64,000 bases of DNA from Bacteroidales bacterium (GCA_016705005.1 JADIZB010000010.1:1-64000); one strand, 5' to 3'. Shown: positions 36,661-45,528, counted from the stretch's first letter. Notes: generated from the letters alone by a model not told the origin. Translations and numbers: made by a program.

Positions 36661-37622
36661 TGAAACTCCTTACTCCCTACTTTGCCGGGGACGAGAGTCA
36701 AGGGACTGGGGACGAATCCTTACAGTTAACAACTAACAGATAATAGTTAACAGTTTGGATTTGTTTCAGTTACACAGAGTTGTACTTTTAACTCATCACA
36801 GGAAAAAAGGCAAATGTCTCAGGACCTGGAACGAACCTAACAACTCCTTACAACTAACTCCTTACTCCTTACTCCCTAACTTTTCCGGGGATGGGAGACG
36901 AGGGTCGGGGACGAACTCACAACCGCAAAGGCGGGCAGCTCCAACTTATAACTCAAAACTCACAACTCAGTACTCCTTACCTTACTCAAAGGCGGGGTCG
37001 AGGGTCGGGACGAATCCTTACAGTTAACAACTAACAGATAATAGTTAACAGTTTGGATTTGTTTCAGTTACACAGAGTTGTTCTTTTAACTCATCACAGG
37101 AAAAAAGGCAAATGTCTCAGGACCTGGAACGAACCTAACAACTCCTTACAACTAACTCCTTACTCCTTACTCCTAACTTTTCCGGGGACGAGGGTCGGGG
37201 GTCGGGGACGAAACTCACAACTTATAACTCAAAACTCACAACTCAGTACTCCTTACTCCTTACTCAAAAGGGACGGGGGTCGAGGGTCGGGGGACGAATC
37301 CTTACAGTTAACAACTAACAGATAATAGTTAACAGTTTGGATTTGTTTCAGTTACACAGAGCTGTACTTTTAACTCATCACAGGAAAAAAGGCAAATGTC
37401 TCAGGACCTGGAACGAACCTAACAACTCCTTACAACTAACTCCCTACTCCTTACTCCTTACTCAAAAGGGACGGGGGTCGAGGGACGAAACTCAAAACTC
37501 ACAACTCAAAACTCACAACTCATTACTCCTTACTCCTTACTCAAAAGGGACGGGTGTCGAGGGTCGGGGGACGAAACTCACAACCCGCCAAAGGCGGGCG
37601 AGCTCACAACTCACAACTCCAT
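36661..37622. repeat. Three tandem copies of a roughly 290-bp unit plus heptad chains
   Basis: A non-repetitive block of about 98 bases starting GTTTGGATTTGTTTCAGTTA and running through GGAAAAAAGGCAAATGTCTC to GGACCTGGAACGAACCTAAC occurs at 36753, 37051 and 37335 (periods 298 and 284), with a fourth copy at 50294. Each is preceded by TTAACA-type heptads and followed by ACTCCTT and ACTCACA heptads and GGGACGAGGGTCGG words. Frames of 90-120 codons here share the same start only because the DNA is duplicated; I do not call them genes. Confidence 0.9.
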
Positions 37623-38153
37623 TTACTCTACTCCAAACAGCAGCAATCGTTCCGGATACTGGGGAAGCATGGCAATCTCTTCTCCGGTTTTCAGGGTAAG
37701 GTAACGGATTTTGCGGTCGACCAGCTTTTCTACCTTTTCGATCAGGTTGAGCAGGTATTCCGAATTGATGTCATCACCAACCAGGAGCAGGTCGATGATC
37801 CAGCTGTCGCGGCCACGGGCAAAATCGCCAATGAGCCAGGCCTGTTTGAGCCCGCCAAGTTCCTTAAGCACATTTTCCACCACACGGTCGATACCGGTGT
37901 ATTTCATCAGGATGCTGTGGATGTCGCTGAACAAGGGATGCTTAATATTTGCGCCGAAAATTTTCTTATTCCCCCTCATCTCACTGGTAAGCATACCGGC
38001 CTCTTCAAAGCGGTTCAATTCCACCCTGATGGCATTGGTCGATTCCCCGAACTCAGTCTCCAGGTCGCGCAGATAAGAGCGGGTAGAGGCGTTCAGGAAA
38101 AACTTAACCAGCAGTTTAAGCCTGGTTTTGGAAGTTACGAGAGTGTCCAGCAT
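37623..38153 (-). CDS. Winged-helix regulator with degenerate nucleotidyltransferase-like C-terminus
   Basis: The ATG at 38153 (MLDTLVTSKTRLKLLVKFFL) is preferred to the TTG five codons upstream. The first 90 residues are a winged helix (YLRDLETEFGESTNAIRVEL, then NRFEEAGMLTSEMRGNKKIF). The second half, LKQAWLIGDFARGRDSWIID, then LLLVGDDIN, resembles a minimal nucleotidyltransferase fold in which the usual GSxxRG/DxD is replaced by GDFARG/IID, so catalysis is unlikely. Proteins of this kind recur beside Bacteroidota surface-polysaccharide loci and are often annotated ArsR-like. It may regulate the cluster at 1-29 kb, but is separated from it by the repeats. 176 residues, intact. Confidence 0.7.
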   Translation of the reverse strand: MLDTLVTSKTRLKLLVKFFLNASTRSYLRDLETEFGESTNAIRVELNRFEEAGMLTSEMRGNKKIFGANIKHPLFSDIHSILMKYTGIDRVVENVLKELGGLKQAWLIGDFARGRDSWIIDLLLVGDDINSEYLLNLIEKVEKLVDRKIRYLTLKTGEEIAMLPQYPERLLLFGVE

Positions 38154-38163
38154 TGATTTAATT

Positions 38164-38194
38164 AACAACTAACAACTAACAACTAACAACTAGC
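38164..38194. repeat. AACAACT heptad array
   Basis: Four exact copies of AACAACT at 7-base period directly upstream of the winged-helix regulator start, continuing into CAGTTATC words to about 38225. Confidence 0.85.
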
Positions 38195-38338
38195 AGATTT
38201 CAGTTATCAGTTATCCGTTTTTAGTTAACAAGTTTAAGTTGACAGGTTTCAATAAATAATAAACTATAATTGACTAATGGTTAATATGGTCAATGATTTC
38301 AGAAAATTGCTTTTAGCTAAAGAAAAGAATTACCCGGA

Positions 38339-38731
38339 TCAGCTATGGGAATATCCCTTATTAGCTTTTGATTCTTCAATTAATTTCTGCTTTAGTGTAT
38401 TTATAGAGGATATAAGCATTTTCATCAGCTCTTTATTGTCAGAAATTAAATCATCCGCTGTCTCAGAGTTAATAAAATCTGTATCTCGTAAAAGAGAAAG
38501 CCAGTATTCAGTTTCATTAACTTCTTTCAGTGCAATACTATACTTGGAGATGAAATCAGGAGTTGACTGTGCAAATTCAGCTTCACGGATAAGGGCTCCT
38601 GGTGAGGTTCCGCATTTGAGTAATTGTTTGCTCAGAATAAATTCTTATTGCTCAGAAACCAGTTGCCGATAAATCCTGATTATCTTTATTGCAAATGCAT
38701 AACTTTTAATTCGCAAAATACTTTCTTTCAT
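38339..38731 (-). pseudogene. Four-helix-bundle protein with in-frame TAA
   Basis: A continuous 131-codon frame from an ATG at 38731 to a TGA at 38339-38341, interrupted by a single TAA at 38645-38647. Before it: SYAFAIKIIRIYRQLVSEQ. After it: EFILSKQLLKCGTSPGALIR, then EAEFAQSTPDFISKYSIALK and EVNETEYWLSLLRDT. This is the signature of the four-helix-bundle (S23 rRNA intervening-sequence) protein family, where the stop replaces a residue that is often Lys (AAA/AAG to TAA). No frameshift is needed, unlike the damaged genes to the left. Either a genuine nonsense mutation or a single base error. The plus-strand frame over the same DNA (38277-38672) is its shadow. Confidence 0.82.
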
Positions 38732-38739
38732 GCTATATC

Positions 38740-39400
38740 TATGTTATCTTAAATAAAAACACTGAAACCCAACCCCTTCAACATTATCTTACAACTTACG
38801 TTACTTTTCGGTCTTTAAACCATCAGCTTCTATCAGTTAACTGCTACCTATAGATTGTTAGCTACTTCCTATTTTTTTTAACTGTTAGTTGCTAGTTGTT
38901 AGTTGTTAACTTAACTGAGGACGGCTCCGCCCCGTCAGTCACAGGGGTTGTTCTGACAAGGCAAATAAAAATTGGTAGGATATTGAGTAACAAATATACT
39001 CATTTATTAAAAAATTACAAAGAAGTCATGTTAATTTTCAGAGAATTTTTTTCCTCATCCCGGCGTAGAAGATTTGGTGCAGCTGTGTTTGCGTTCAGGT
39101 GTCATTCTGAGGTCAGATGTTAGCAGTAGGCAGTAGGCAGTGGGCAGTCAGATGTAAGATGTAAGATGTAAGATGTAAGATGTAAGAAGTAAGCAGTTGG
39201 CAGTCAGTAAAAATCGTAAATCCCAAATCGCAAATCGTAAATCGTAAATCCAAATCTGAAATCCAAAATCCGAAATCCACGAAATCCAAAATCCCACCGC
39301 CTTTGGCGGGGCAATCCGCAATCCGCAATCCGCAATCCGAAATCCGAAATCCGAAATCCAAAATTCTTTTAAACTTCCGATATTTGCCTGAGAAATTCAG
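38740..39400. repeat. Heptad chains between the four-helix gene and the MFS gene
   Basis: No gene. 38880-38920 holds GTTAGTTGCTAGTTG-type words followed by GGACGGCTCCGCCCCGTCAGTCACA, related to part of the 396-bp repeat. From 39123 the DNA runs in 7-base steps: GCAGTAG, GCAGTAG, GCAGTGG, GCAGTCA, then GATGTAA five times, GAAGTAA, GCAGTTG, GCAGTCA. From 39220 AAATCNN heptads continue, then CCGCAAT/CCGAAAT words up to about 39362, interrupted by CCGCCTTTGGCGG at 39297. Confidence 0.85.
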
Positions 39401-39407
39401 CATCAGA

Positions 39408-40619
39408 ATGTCCATCATCAAACGTAATACAGGCAGCAGCATCATAACCCGCAGCATTCTGCTCGTCTCACTGGTCAGTTTTTTCAACGACATCGGCAGT
39501 GAGATGCTGTATCCGGTAATGCCGGTCTTTTTGCGTTCGATCGGGTTTTCGGTGGTGCTGATCGGATTGCTCGAAGGCTTTGCCGAAGCAACCGCAGGAA
39601 TCAGCAAAGGTTACTTTGGAAACCTTTCCGACAAGTCTGGACGCCGGGTACCTTTCGTCAGGTTCGGTTATCTGCTCAGTGCACTTGCGAAGCCAATGAT
39701 GGCCGCCTTTACCACGGTATGGTGGATTTTTCTCGCCCGCACAACCGACCGGCTGGGTAAAGGAATACGAACCTCCGCACGCGATGCCCTGCTCAGCGAC
39801 GAAACTACACCGGAAAACAAGGGCCGGGTATTTGGATTTCACAGGGCAGCCGACACCCTGGGAGCTGCCATCGGACCCATGCTGGCACTGCTTTACCTGC
39901 ATTTCAGACCGGGAGAATATAAACTGCTGTTTGTCCTTGCGTTCCTTCCCGGACTGGTTTCAGTATTTATTACTTTGTTGCTCCGCGACAGAAAAAAAGA
40001 AAAACAGGCAAACCATCCACGTCCAGGCTTTTTCAGCTTTCTTTCATACAGACACCGGGCACCCCTGCCCTATAAAATGCTGGTCGGGGGATTGCTGGCA
40101 TTTACCCTTTTCAACAGTTCAGATGCTTTTCTCCTGTTGGGATTGAAAGAAAAGGGAATCAGCGATACCGCCATGATCGGGTATTACATTTTCTACAATC
40201 TGGTTTATGCACTGGTTGCCTATCCGGTAGGTATCCTCGCCGACAGGCTCGGACTTTACAGAACGCTGATTGCAGGCCTGATCGTATTTTCGGTGGTTTA
40301 TTCAGGCATGGGATTCGCTGACGGAATGTGGGTCTTCGGAATGCTGTTTATGCTCTACGGAATCTATGCAGCGGCAACCGAAGGAGTATCGAAAGCGCTG
40401 ATTACCAACATCAGCCGGAAGGAAGATACAGCTACCGCTCTGGGATTCTATAACGCCCTATCCAGCATATTTACCATGCTGGCCAGTACACTGGCGGGAC
40501 TCATCTGGTACCATTTCGGATCCGTGGCCATGTTCATCGTTTCAGGCACAGGCGCTCTTTTAACAGCCGCATACCTGGCGTGGGCACGAATGAAGGGTCA
40601 GATAACAGTTAACAGATAA
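39408..40619 (+). CDS. Major facilitator superfamily transporter
   Basis: Start taken at the ATG at 39408 (MSIIKRNTGSSIITRSILLV); upstream codons of the same frame are repeat DNA. The 403-residue protein has about 12 hydrophobic helices, the MFS loop GYFGNLSDKSGRRVPFVRFG (A-motif-like, about residue 68), RTTDRLGKGIRTSARDALLS after helix 4, and a second-half YPVGILADRLGLYRT (about residue 282). The substrate cannot be read from sequence; relatives are annotated as drug or nickel/cobalt-type exporters. The last codons (GQITVNR and the stop) are formed by the TAACAG heptad array that follows, so the native C-terminus has probably been altered by repeat DNA. Plus strand, divergent from the gene cluster to its left. 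Confidence 0.85.
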   Translation: MSIIKRNTGSSIITRSILLVSLVSFFNDIGSEMLYPVMPVFLRSIGFSVVLIGLLEGFAEATAGISKGYFGNLSDKSGRRVPFVRFGYLLSALAKPMMAAFTTVWWIFLARTTDRLGKGIRTSARDALLSDETTPENKGRVFGFHRAADTLGAAIGPMLALLYLHFRPGEYKLLFVLAFLPGLVSVFITLLLRDRKKEKQANHPRPGFFSFLSYRHRAPLPYKMLVGGLLAFTLFNSSDAFLLLGLKEKGISDTAMIGYYIFYNLVYALVAYPVGILADRLGLYRTLIAGLIVFSVVYSGMGFADGMWVFGMLFMLYGIYAAATEGVSKALITNISRKEDTATALGFYNALSSIFTMLASTLAGLIWYHFGSVAMFIVSGTGALLTAAYLAWARMKGQITVNR

Positions 40620-40652
40620 CAGTTAACAGATAACAGGTAACAGGTAAGAGTT
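40602..40652. repeat. TAACAG heptad array overlapping the MFS 3' end
   Basis: Seven 7-base words (ATAACAG, TTAACAG, ATAACAG, TTAACAG, ATAACAG, GTAACAG, GTAAGAG). The first 18 bases are the end of the transporter coding region, including its TAA. Confidence 0.85.
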
Positions 40653-40735
40653 AGCCGCAAGCGAACAAGCGACAGTGGGATGGACAATGAAATAGAAAAT
40701 TGAATTAGAACCTAAAATTAAAAGAAGGAAATTAC

Positions 40736-41234
40736 ATGAAGAAAAAGGCTTTGGTGGTAATTGACATTCAAAATGACATTACCAAAAATTACAAAGAAAT
40801 CATTGACAATGTTAACCGATCAATAGATTGGGCAGTGGAAAATGAAATTCATGTTGTTTACATAAGGCATTATAACTTATCTGACGGCACAAGGACTTTC
40901 AAACCTAATACTTTTGGGTCTGAATTGGTTTCGGACATGAAATTGGTTTCTGAAAACATTTTTGAAAAATCCAAAGGCAACGCATTGACCAGCGAAGATT
41001 TTGCTGACTTTATCAGGAAAAATGAAATAAGCGAATTTTACATTACAGGAGCAGACGCCATTGCCTGCGTGAAATCAACCGTATTTAATATGTGCAAGGG
41101 AAAACTACAAAGTTACAGTCTTATCAGATTGTATTACGAGTTATGATAAAAGGAAAATTGACGAAATGCTGAATTATTACGAAAAAAATGGCAGTAGAAT
41201 AATTAATTTGAATGGCTTGTTAGATTCTGAATAA
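40736..41234 (+). pseudogene. Isochorismatase-family cysteine hydrolase, one frameshift
   Basis: The ATG at 40736 follows an AGAAGGAAAT ribosome-binding-like stretch. The protein opens KKKALVVIDIQNDITKNYKE, with the DIQND aspartate of the isochorismatase/nicotinamidase fold. It continues VVYIRHYN, FEKSKGNALTSEDFADFI (catalytic Lys region, K-x-x-x-x-x-F) and FYITGADAIACVKSTVFNM with the nucleophile Cys in the ACVKST turn. An extra G in the run 41098-41100 displaces the end; the other frame supplies NYKVTVLSDCITSYDKRKID and a stop at 41234. Corrected length is 165 residues, short for the family. All three catalytic residues are present. Substrate unknown. Confidence 0.82.
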
Positions 41235-41986
41235 AAATGCCGGCAGCTGACAGCTGGTAACATCAAACGCCCAACGTCCAACGCCTAACGCGCGCAGCGC
41301 ATTGAACCCCGAACTTTTTTTCACCACAATAGGCACATAGGTCACATTGGTATTATTAGTTGCATTCTTTCGCTGAAGTCGCTTCTTATATGAACACGGA
41401 TGACACTGATTAAACGGATTTACACGGATTTCTTTTTTAATCACTTTCTTTCGCTTAAGTCGCTTCGTTCGCTATCTTTCACTCCATCGCAGAAGTCGCT
41501 GATAAATAATAGGATAAGAATAACCACTAAGTCACTAAGAACACTCAGGACACTATTAAAGAATCGCTGTCTTTGCTGAAGTCGCATGTCGCTACTTAGT
41601 CGCTTTAAAGCGGAGCGGATTTCATTTGAATCGCGTTCTTTCGCTTAAGTCGCTTCTTTTCGCTCCCTCGCCTTTGAACGCGCGCAGCGTATTGAACCTG
41701 AACCCCAAGGGCACTGAAACTAAGCTAACGCTAGTCGCTTCTTCGCTGAAGTCGCTTAAGTCGCTTTTAAGAACACGGATGACACTGATTAAACGGATTT
41801 CATTTGGAAGTCGCGTTCTTTCGCTTAAGTCGCTTCGTTCGCTATCTTTCGCTCCATCGCTTTTTTTCGCTCCATCGCCCTCGCCTTCGAACGCGCAAAG
41901 CGCATTGAACTTCTAACGCCCAACGTCAAACGCCCAACGCCCAACGTCAAACGCCCAACGCCCAACGAAGAACACCCTTTGCCCGC
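41235..41986. repeat. Word-chain repeat array in reverse orientation
   Basis: No gene. The same modules as at 22.7-36.6 kb appear here as reverse complements: CAACGCC/CAACGTC heptads (41265-41290 and 41919-41966), ATCCGTGT chains (about 41395, 41770), TCGCTT chains (AGCGA reversed), and the TTAGTG block reversed near 41510-41560 (AATAACCACTAAGTCACTAA). It lies between a plus-strand and a minus-strand gene that converge on it. Confidence 0.88.
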
Positions 41987-43093
41987 TCAGAACCGGACAA
42001 TGACTTCGAGTTTCTTCCCCGGTGCTACAAACATGTTGTCAACAGTAAATCCCAGCGGCAGTGACAATTTACCCGGTCCGCCAAGCTGGCGTGGAGTTAC
42101 CGACAAAGCGATGGTTGAATGGGCAGGTAGATCAAGCGGGTAGATCAGGTGGTTTTTCATGGCATCCTTACCCGGAATCAGCCTGAAATCGATATCGCTG
42201 TAGTTTGTCAGGAATATACTGTGCTGTTCCGAACCTGAAGCGGCTGCATTCACTTCCTGCCCGACACAGGCACCAAAAAGGGCTTTCAGCCACTCCTGGC
42301 GACCATACAGGTTTCCATTGAATAAAACAGCGGTATTTCCTTCCTTCAGAGCACTCTTTACACCTTCGGCCGAACGTTCCCGGGCAAAAACCAGGGTAAC
42401 CGGCCTTTTGAGGCCAGACTTTGCATCATACTCCTGGTAAATGGATCCATGAATATCGGAATTTCCCAATATCGTGAGGTTTTTCTCCAGCGCCCAGGCA
42501 AAGGCTTCCGGATAATATTCCATGTAATTCACAATCTCAATGCCCTGAATCATTCCCTGCTCCAGCAAACGGGTATGCTCATCAAACCATTTTGTGGTGT
42601 CGGGCTGCTGGGCTTTCCATCCGGGATGGTTCCAGAATACAAAGGCACCCTGGCTTTTGGCTTCGGCAAAAGCATCCTGCCAGTTGGTCGTATCAAGTTT
42701 ATTAACATCTTTCAGAAACAACGCATTGGAGTGTCCGGGAGGCATCTTACGGGTAATCTCTCCTCCCCTGATCAGCAGGATTCCGAGTTCTGCAGCCTTC
42801 TGCTCAGCAATCGCATGTGGCCTGTTTCTGTCGTTGTTCACATCACTTTTAAACGGCTGATATTCAACATGATCAGTTAGTGCGATCACATCAAGCCCTT
42901 CCTGCCAGGCTTCAATCACACGGAGTGTTGGCCATACCAATCCATCGGAAAAGACGGTATGCATATGAAAATCACCTTTCAGGGTATGGTAACCGGGAAT
43001 ATCGGGAACGGTGATGTTGCGTCGTGGTCCGTCCTGGGCAGATGCCGCCCCGGTGACGAAGGCCATCAATAGGAAAAATAATAGATTTCTCAT
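41987..43093 (-). CDS. Exported PHP-domain phosphodiesterase-like protein
   Basis: Start at the ATG at 43093 gives a clear signal peptide (RNLLFFLLMAFVTGAASAQ). The mature 350 residues carry the PHP metal-site motifs in order: GDFHMHTVFSDG (H43, H45), VIALTDHVEYQ (about 75), RGGEIT, FWNHPGW (about 155) and GNSDIHG (about 215). The layout matches the Sb-PDE family annotated as secreted phosphodiesterases, trinuclear-metal enzymes of the PHP superfamily. The C-terminal domain (about 270-368) looks like a beta-sandwich. It would act in the periplasm on a phosphate ester or diester; substrate unknown. It is the last gene before the repeat array and may be co-transcribed with the acyl-transfer operon, since only 78 bases separate them. 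Confidence 0.75.
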   Translation of the reverse strand: MRNLLFFLLMAFVTGAASAQDGPRRNITVPDIPGYHTLKGDFHMHTVFSDGLVWPTLRVIEAWQEGLDVIALTDHVEYQPFKSDVNNDRNRPHAIAEQKAAELGILLIRGGEITRKMPPGHSNALFLKDVNKLDTTNWQDAFAEAKSQGAFVFWNHPGWKAQQPDTTKWFDEHTRLLEQGMIQGIEIVNYMEYYPEAFAWALEKNLTILGNSDIHGSIYQEYDAKSGLKRPVTLVFARERSAEGVKSALKEGNTAVLFNGNLYGRQEWLKALFGACVGQEVNAAASGSEQHSIFLTNYSDIDFRLIPGKDAMKNHLIYPLDLPAHSTIALSVTPRQLGGPGKLSLPLGFTVDNMFVAPGKKLEVIVRF

Positions 43094-43171
43094 GCTGGTT
43101 ATCACTCTTTGATTGGAAGCAAAGATAATGACTGAGCTGAAATTTAAAGCAGGAGACGAAAGAATAAAAAA

Positions 43172-44086
43172 CTACCGTTTAAGGTAAGGGGCGATACTAT
43201 CACTGATGATCCCTGAAAAGATCAGGGCTCCTTCATGATTCAGGTGGCCCGGGTCTTTAAAAAGATAACTGTGGTTCAGGAACAGGGTATCCTGTGAAAA
43301 ATCCCAGAAAGGGACTCCCTGTGCCTTACTCTGTCTGATACAAATCTCAACATCGTCGTTCCAGGTGGTTTTACAAAAGATGGGTGACCTGATGATAAAC
43401 ACTTTGGCTCCTGCCTCTTTTGCCATGCGGATAAGCTTCGTAAATGCCTCTATTTTCAAAGAGTCCAATCCGAACTTCGGCAAATTATCAACCGAATCTA
43501 TATCAGCCTCCCATCTGGAATGCAGCGAAACATATCCCCTGTCATCCTGTTCCCTTATCTTATTAAATTTCAGATTTCCAAGTATAATCTGCTGCACCTG
43601 GGAGCTGAACGGGTAGATTTCGGAAAGCAGCTTAATTTTTTCCCATGGACTTTTTTGTTCTACAATCCAGCGCAGTTCTTCATGTTCCCTGTAATACGGA
43701 AGCAGTGAGGATAATCGCGCGTAAGTATTGTCACCCAGCCTGAAATCACCGGCATAATCGAGGATGATGACTTCAGGCTTGTATCGTTTCAGAACCGCTG
43801 TCAATACCGCCAGCTGATGAAAAATACCGGTTCCCTGCCGGCCTGTATTGTAGAATGACATACCGGTCCGCTCTTCAAAGACATCAGGCACGTAGTGGTG
43901 TGTAGCCCTTGATGATCCGAGAATCAGAAATTCAGCCGTGGTGTTATTGATTGAAAAAGCTGTCCGGTAATGTATGCCTGAGTCTTCCAGAAAATAGTAA
44001 TACCTCAGGGTTCTGCCAATGGCAAAATCAAGAACAAATACGGTTGCCGAAACCAGTAGAAAATTGATAATGATTTTTTTAACCAT
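43172..44086 (-). CDS. DltD/AlgJ-like SGNH protein, MBOAT partner
   Basis: A 304-residue protein anchored by one N-terminal helix (IIINFLLVSATVFVLDFAIG). It has FLILGSSRATHHYVPDVF with the SGNH nucleophile serine (about residue 59), a VIILDYAGDF strand, FIIRSPIF, and DPGHLNHEGALIFS with the block-V DxxHL pair (about 281-285). Its ATG is 5 bases from the MBOAT stop. In Dlt systems DltD receives or delivers the acyl group outside the membrane; this protein is likely the equivalent partner. Intact, in contrast to the homologous pair at 26737-29121. Confidence 0.78.
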   Translation of the reverse strand: MVKKIIINFLLVSATVFVLDFAIGRTLRYYYFLEDSGIHYRTAFSINNTTAEFLILGSSRATHHYVPDVFEERTGMSFYNTGRQGTGIFHQLAVLTAVLKRYKPEVIILDYAGDFRLGDNTYARLSSLLPYYREHEELRWIVEQKSPWEKIKLLSEIYPFSSQVQQIILGNLKFNKIREQDDRGYVSLHSRWEADIDSVDNLPKFGLDSLKIEAFTKLIRMAKEAGAKVFIIRSPIFCKTTWNDDVEICIRQSKAQGVPFWDFSQDTLFLNHSYLFKDPGHLNHEGALIFSGIISDSIAPYLKR

Positions 44087-44091
44087 TGCAA

Positions 44092-45528
44092 TCAGAATTG
44101 AAAATAGATAAACTGGCCACTGTCGAGAATACCAATCAGGAGGATAAGAATGATAACCAGACTATAACTGATTGTCCGCACAACCTTACCGGGATTCTCA
44201 AAAAGAAGGAACCTGCCCGGATAAAACTCATCGGTGAAATCTTTGAACATCAGCAGTGACAGGGCAATTGATCCGTTGATGAAGGTTGCCGGAGGTCCAA
44301 GGAACAAAGGTCCGGGGTCGGTAAATATCCTTCGGAAAACCAGAAATGCATCGTCAAGATTTTCTGCCCGGCCGAAAATCTGGGAAATGGAGAACAGGAA
44401 ATAGGTGACCACCATGGTAAATATCAGATACCAGGTTTTACGGTTCAGACGGTATTTAACCTCGAATGCCGAACGCCTTTTATTGGTCAGGGCTTCAGTA
44501 CTCAGGAATACACCCTGCATCAATCCCCACACCACAAAGGTGAGCGCAGCCCCGTGCCAGATGCCGCTGATCATAAAAGTGATCATGAGTGCCAGCACAA
44601 TACCCCAGATCTTATATCTTCTGAACGAAAATGAAAGTGGGGTATAAACATAATCGGTAAGCCATGAAATCAATGACATATGCCAGCGACGCCAGAATTC
44701 TGACATGGAACCGGCGAAAAAAGGACGGTTGAAATTCGGAATAACCTTTATACCCAAAACATTGGCCACCCCTATGGCAATCAGTGAATACCCTCCGAGG
44801 TCGGCATATACCTGGAAGGGATAAATCAGTGACGCCAACAGCAGCGAAGAACCGTTGTGGTATTCAACATTGCCATAAACCGCATTTACATACATGCCCA
44901 GTCTTTCAGCGACGACCAGTTTCATGAAGTATCCCCACAAGGCCAGCTTCAGCCCCTTAACAAACAGATCATAATCAAAGGCCGGTGGTTTTCTGAATTG
45001 TGGCAGCATATTCCCTGCACGCTCTATCGGGCCTGAGAGAATAAGCGGAAAGAAGGAAACAAACAGGGCCAGTATTCCCGGATTCTTTTCCACATCAATA
45101 TCCTCGTTATAAACATCAACCGTATAACCTATGGCCATAAAGGTGTAAAAAGAGATTCCAATGGGCAACAACAGTGTCATTTCGGGCAGGGGCCATCGAA
45201 CATTCCAGGCTTGCATCAAAGTGAACACTTCATTGTTGAACGTACCGAAATACTTAAAGAAAAACAAGGGCAACAACACCAGAATTATATTGATGGTGAG
45301 GTAAAGCTTCTTATGCTGTTCATTGCCCGTTTTTGCAATCAGAACGGTAAAAAGCCAGGTAGTCAGGGTAACGCCTGCCAGTAAGAAAGCGTAAACCGGT
45401 TTGATGTTGATATAGAAAAAATAGCTGGCTGCAAGCAGCGTAATCCATTTAAACCTGGAAGGCGTAATCCAGTAAAGAACAGCCAGAATTGGAAAAAAAA
45501 TCAGGAAATTAAACGAAGTAAAAACCAT
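44092..45528 (-). CDS. MBOAT-family acyltransferase (DltB/AlgI-like)
   Basis: An intact 478-residue polytopic membrane protein. It opens MVFTSFNFLIFFPILAVLYW and carries LLPIGISFYTFMAIGYTVDV, FFPLILSGPIERA, YADLGGYSLIAIG, FWRRWHMSLISWLTDYVYTP and SGIWHGAALTFVVWGLMQG with the catalytic WHG histidine (about residue 323), ending IYFQF. MBOAT enzymes of the DltB group take an acyl or D-alanyl group from a carrier protein or CoA and pass it to the outside of the membrane. The adjacent carrier protein, 11 bases upstream, makes the ACP-dependent, Dlt-type route most likely here. Confidence 0.88.
   Translation of the reverse strand: MVFTSFNFLIFFPILAVLYWITPSRFKWITLLAASYFFYINIKPVYAFLLAGVTLTTWLFTVLIAKTGNEQHKKLYLTINIILVLLPLFFFKYFGTFNNEVFTLMQAWNVRWPLPEMTLLLPIGISFYTFMAIGYTVDVYNEDIDVEKNPGILALFVSFFPLILSGPIERAGNMLPQFRKPPAFDYDLFVKGLKLALWGYFMKLVVAERLGMYVNAVYGNVEYHNGSSLLLASLIYPFQVYADLGGYSLIAIGVANVLGIKVIPNFNRPFFAGSMSEFWRRWHMSLISWLTDYVYTPLSFSFRRYKIWGIVLALMITFMISGIWHGAALTFVVWGLMQGVFLSTEALTNKRRSAFEVKYRLNRKTWYLIFTMVVTYFLFSISQIFGRAENLDDAFLVFRRIFTDPGPLFLGPPATFINGSIALSLLMFKDFTDEFYPGRFLLFENPGKVVRTISYSLVIILILLIGILDSGQFIYFQF

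Noticed and set aside
36755..37699. Three plus-strand frames sharing the same first 40 residues (MDLFQLHR...)
   Set aside because: The shared residues come from near-identical duplicated DNA; downstream residues are heptad repeat translations, there is no start context, and the fourth DNA copy at 50294 has no comparable frame.
38277..38672. A 131-codon plus-strand frame
   Set aside because: The opposite strand over the same DNA encodes a recognisable four-helix-bundle protein; the plus frame is its shadow.
39113..39607. A minus-strand frame of 164 codons at the MFS gene start
   Set aside because: Most of it translates heptad repeats (repeated DFGFRISD-type and LHLTSYILHLTSY residues), and the rest is antisense to the transporter.
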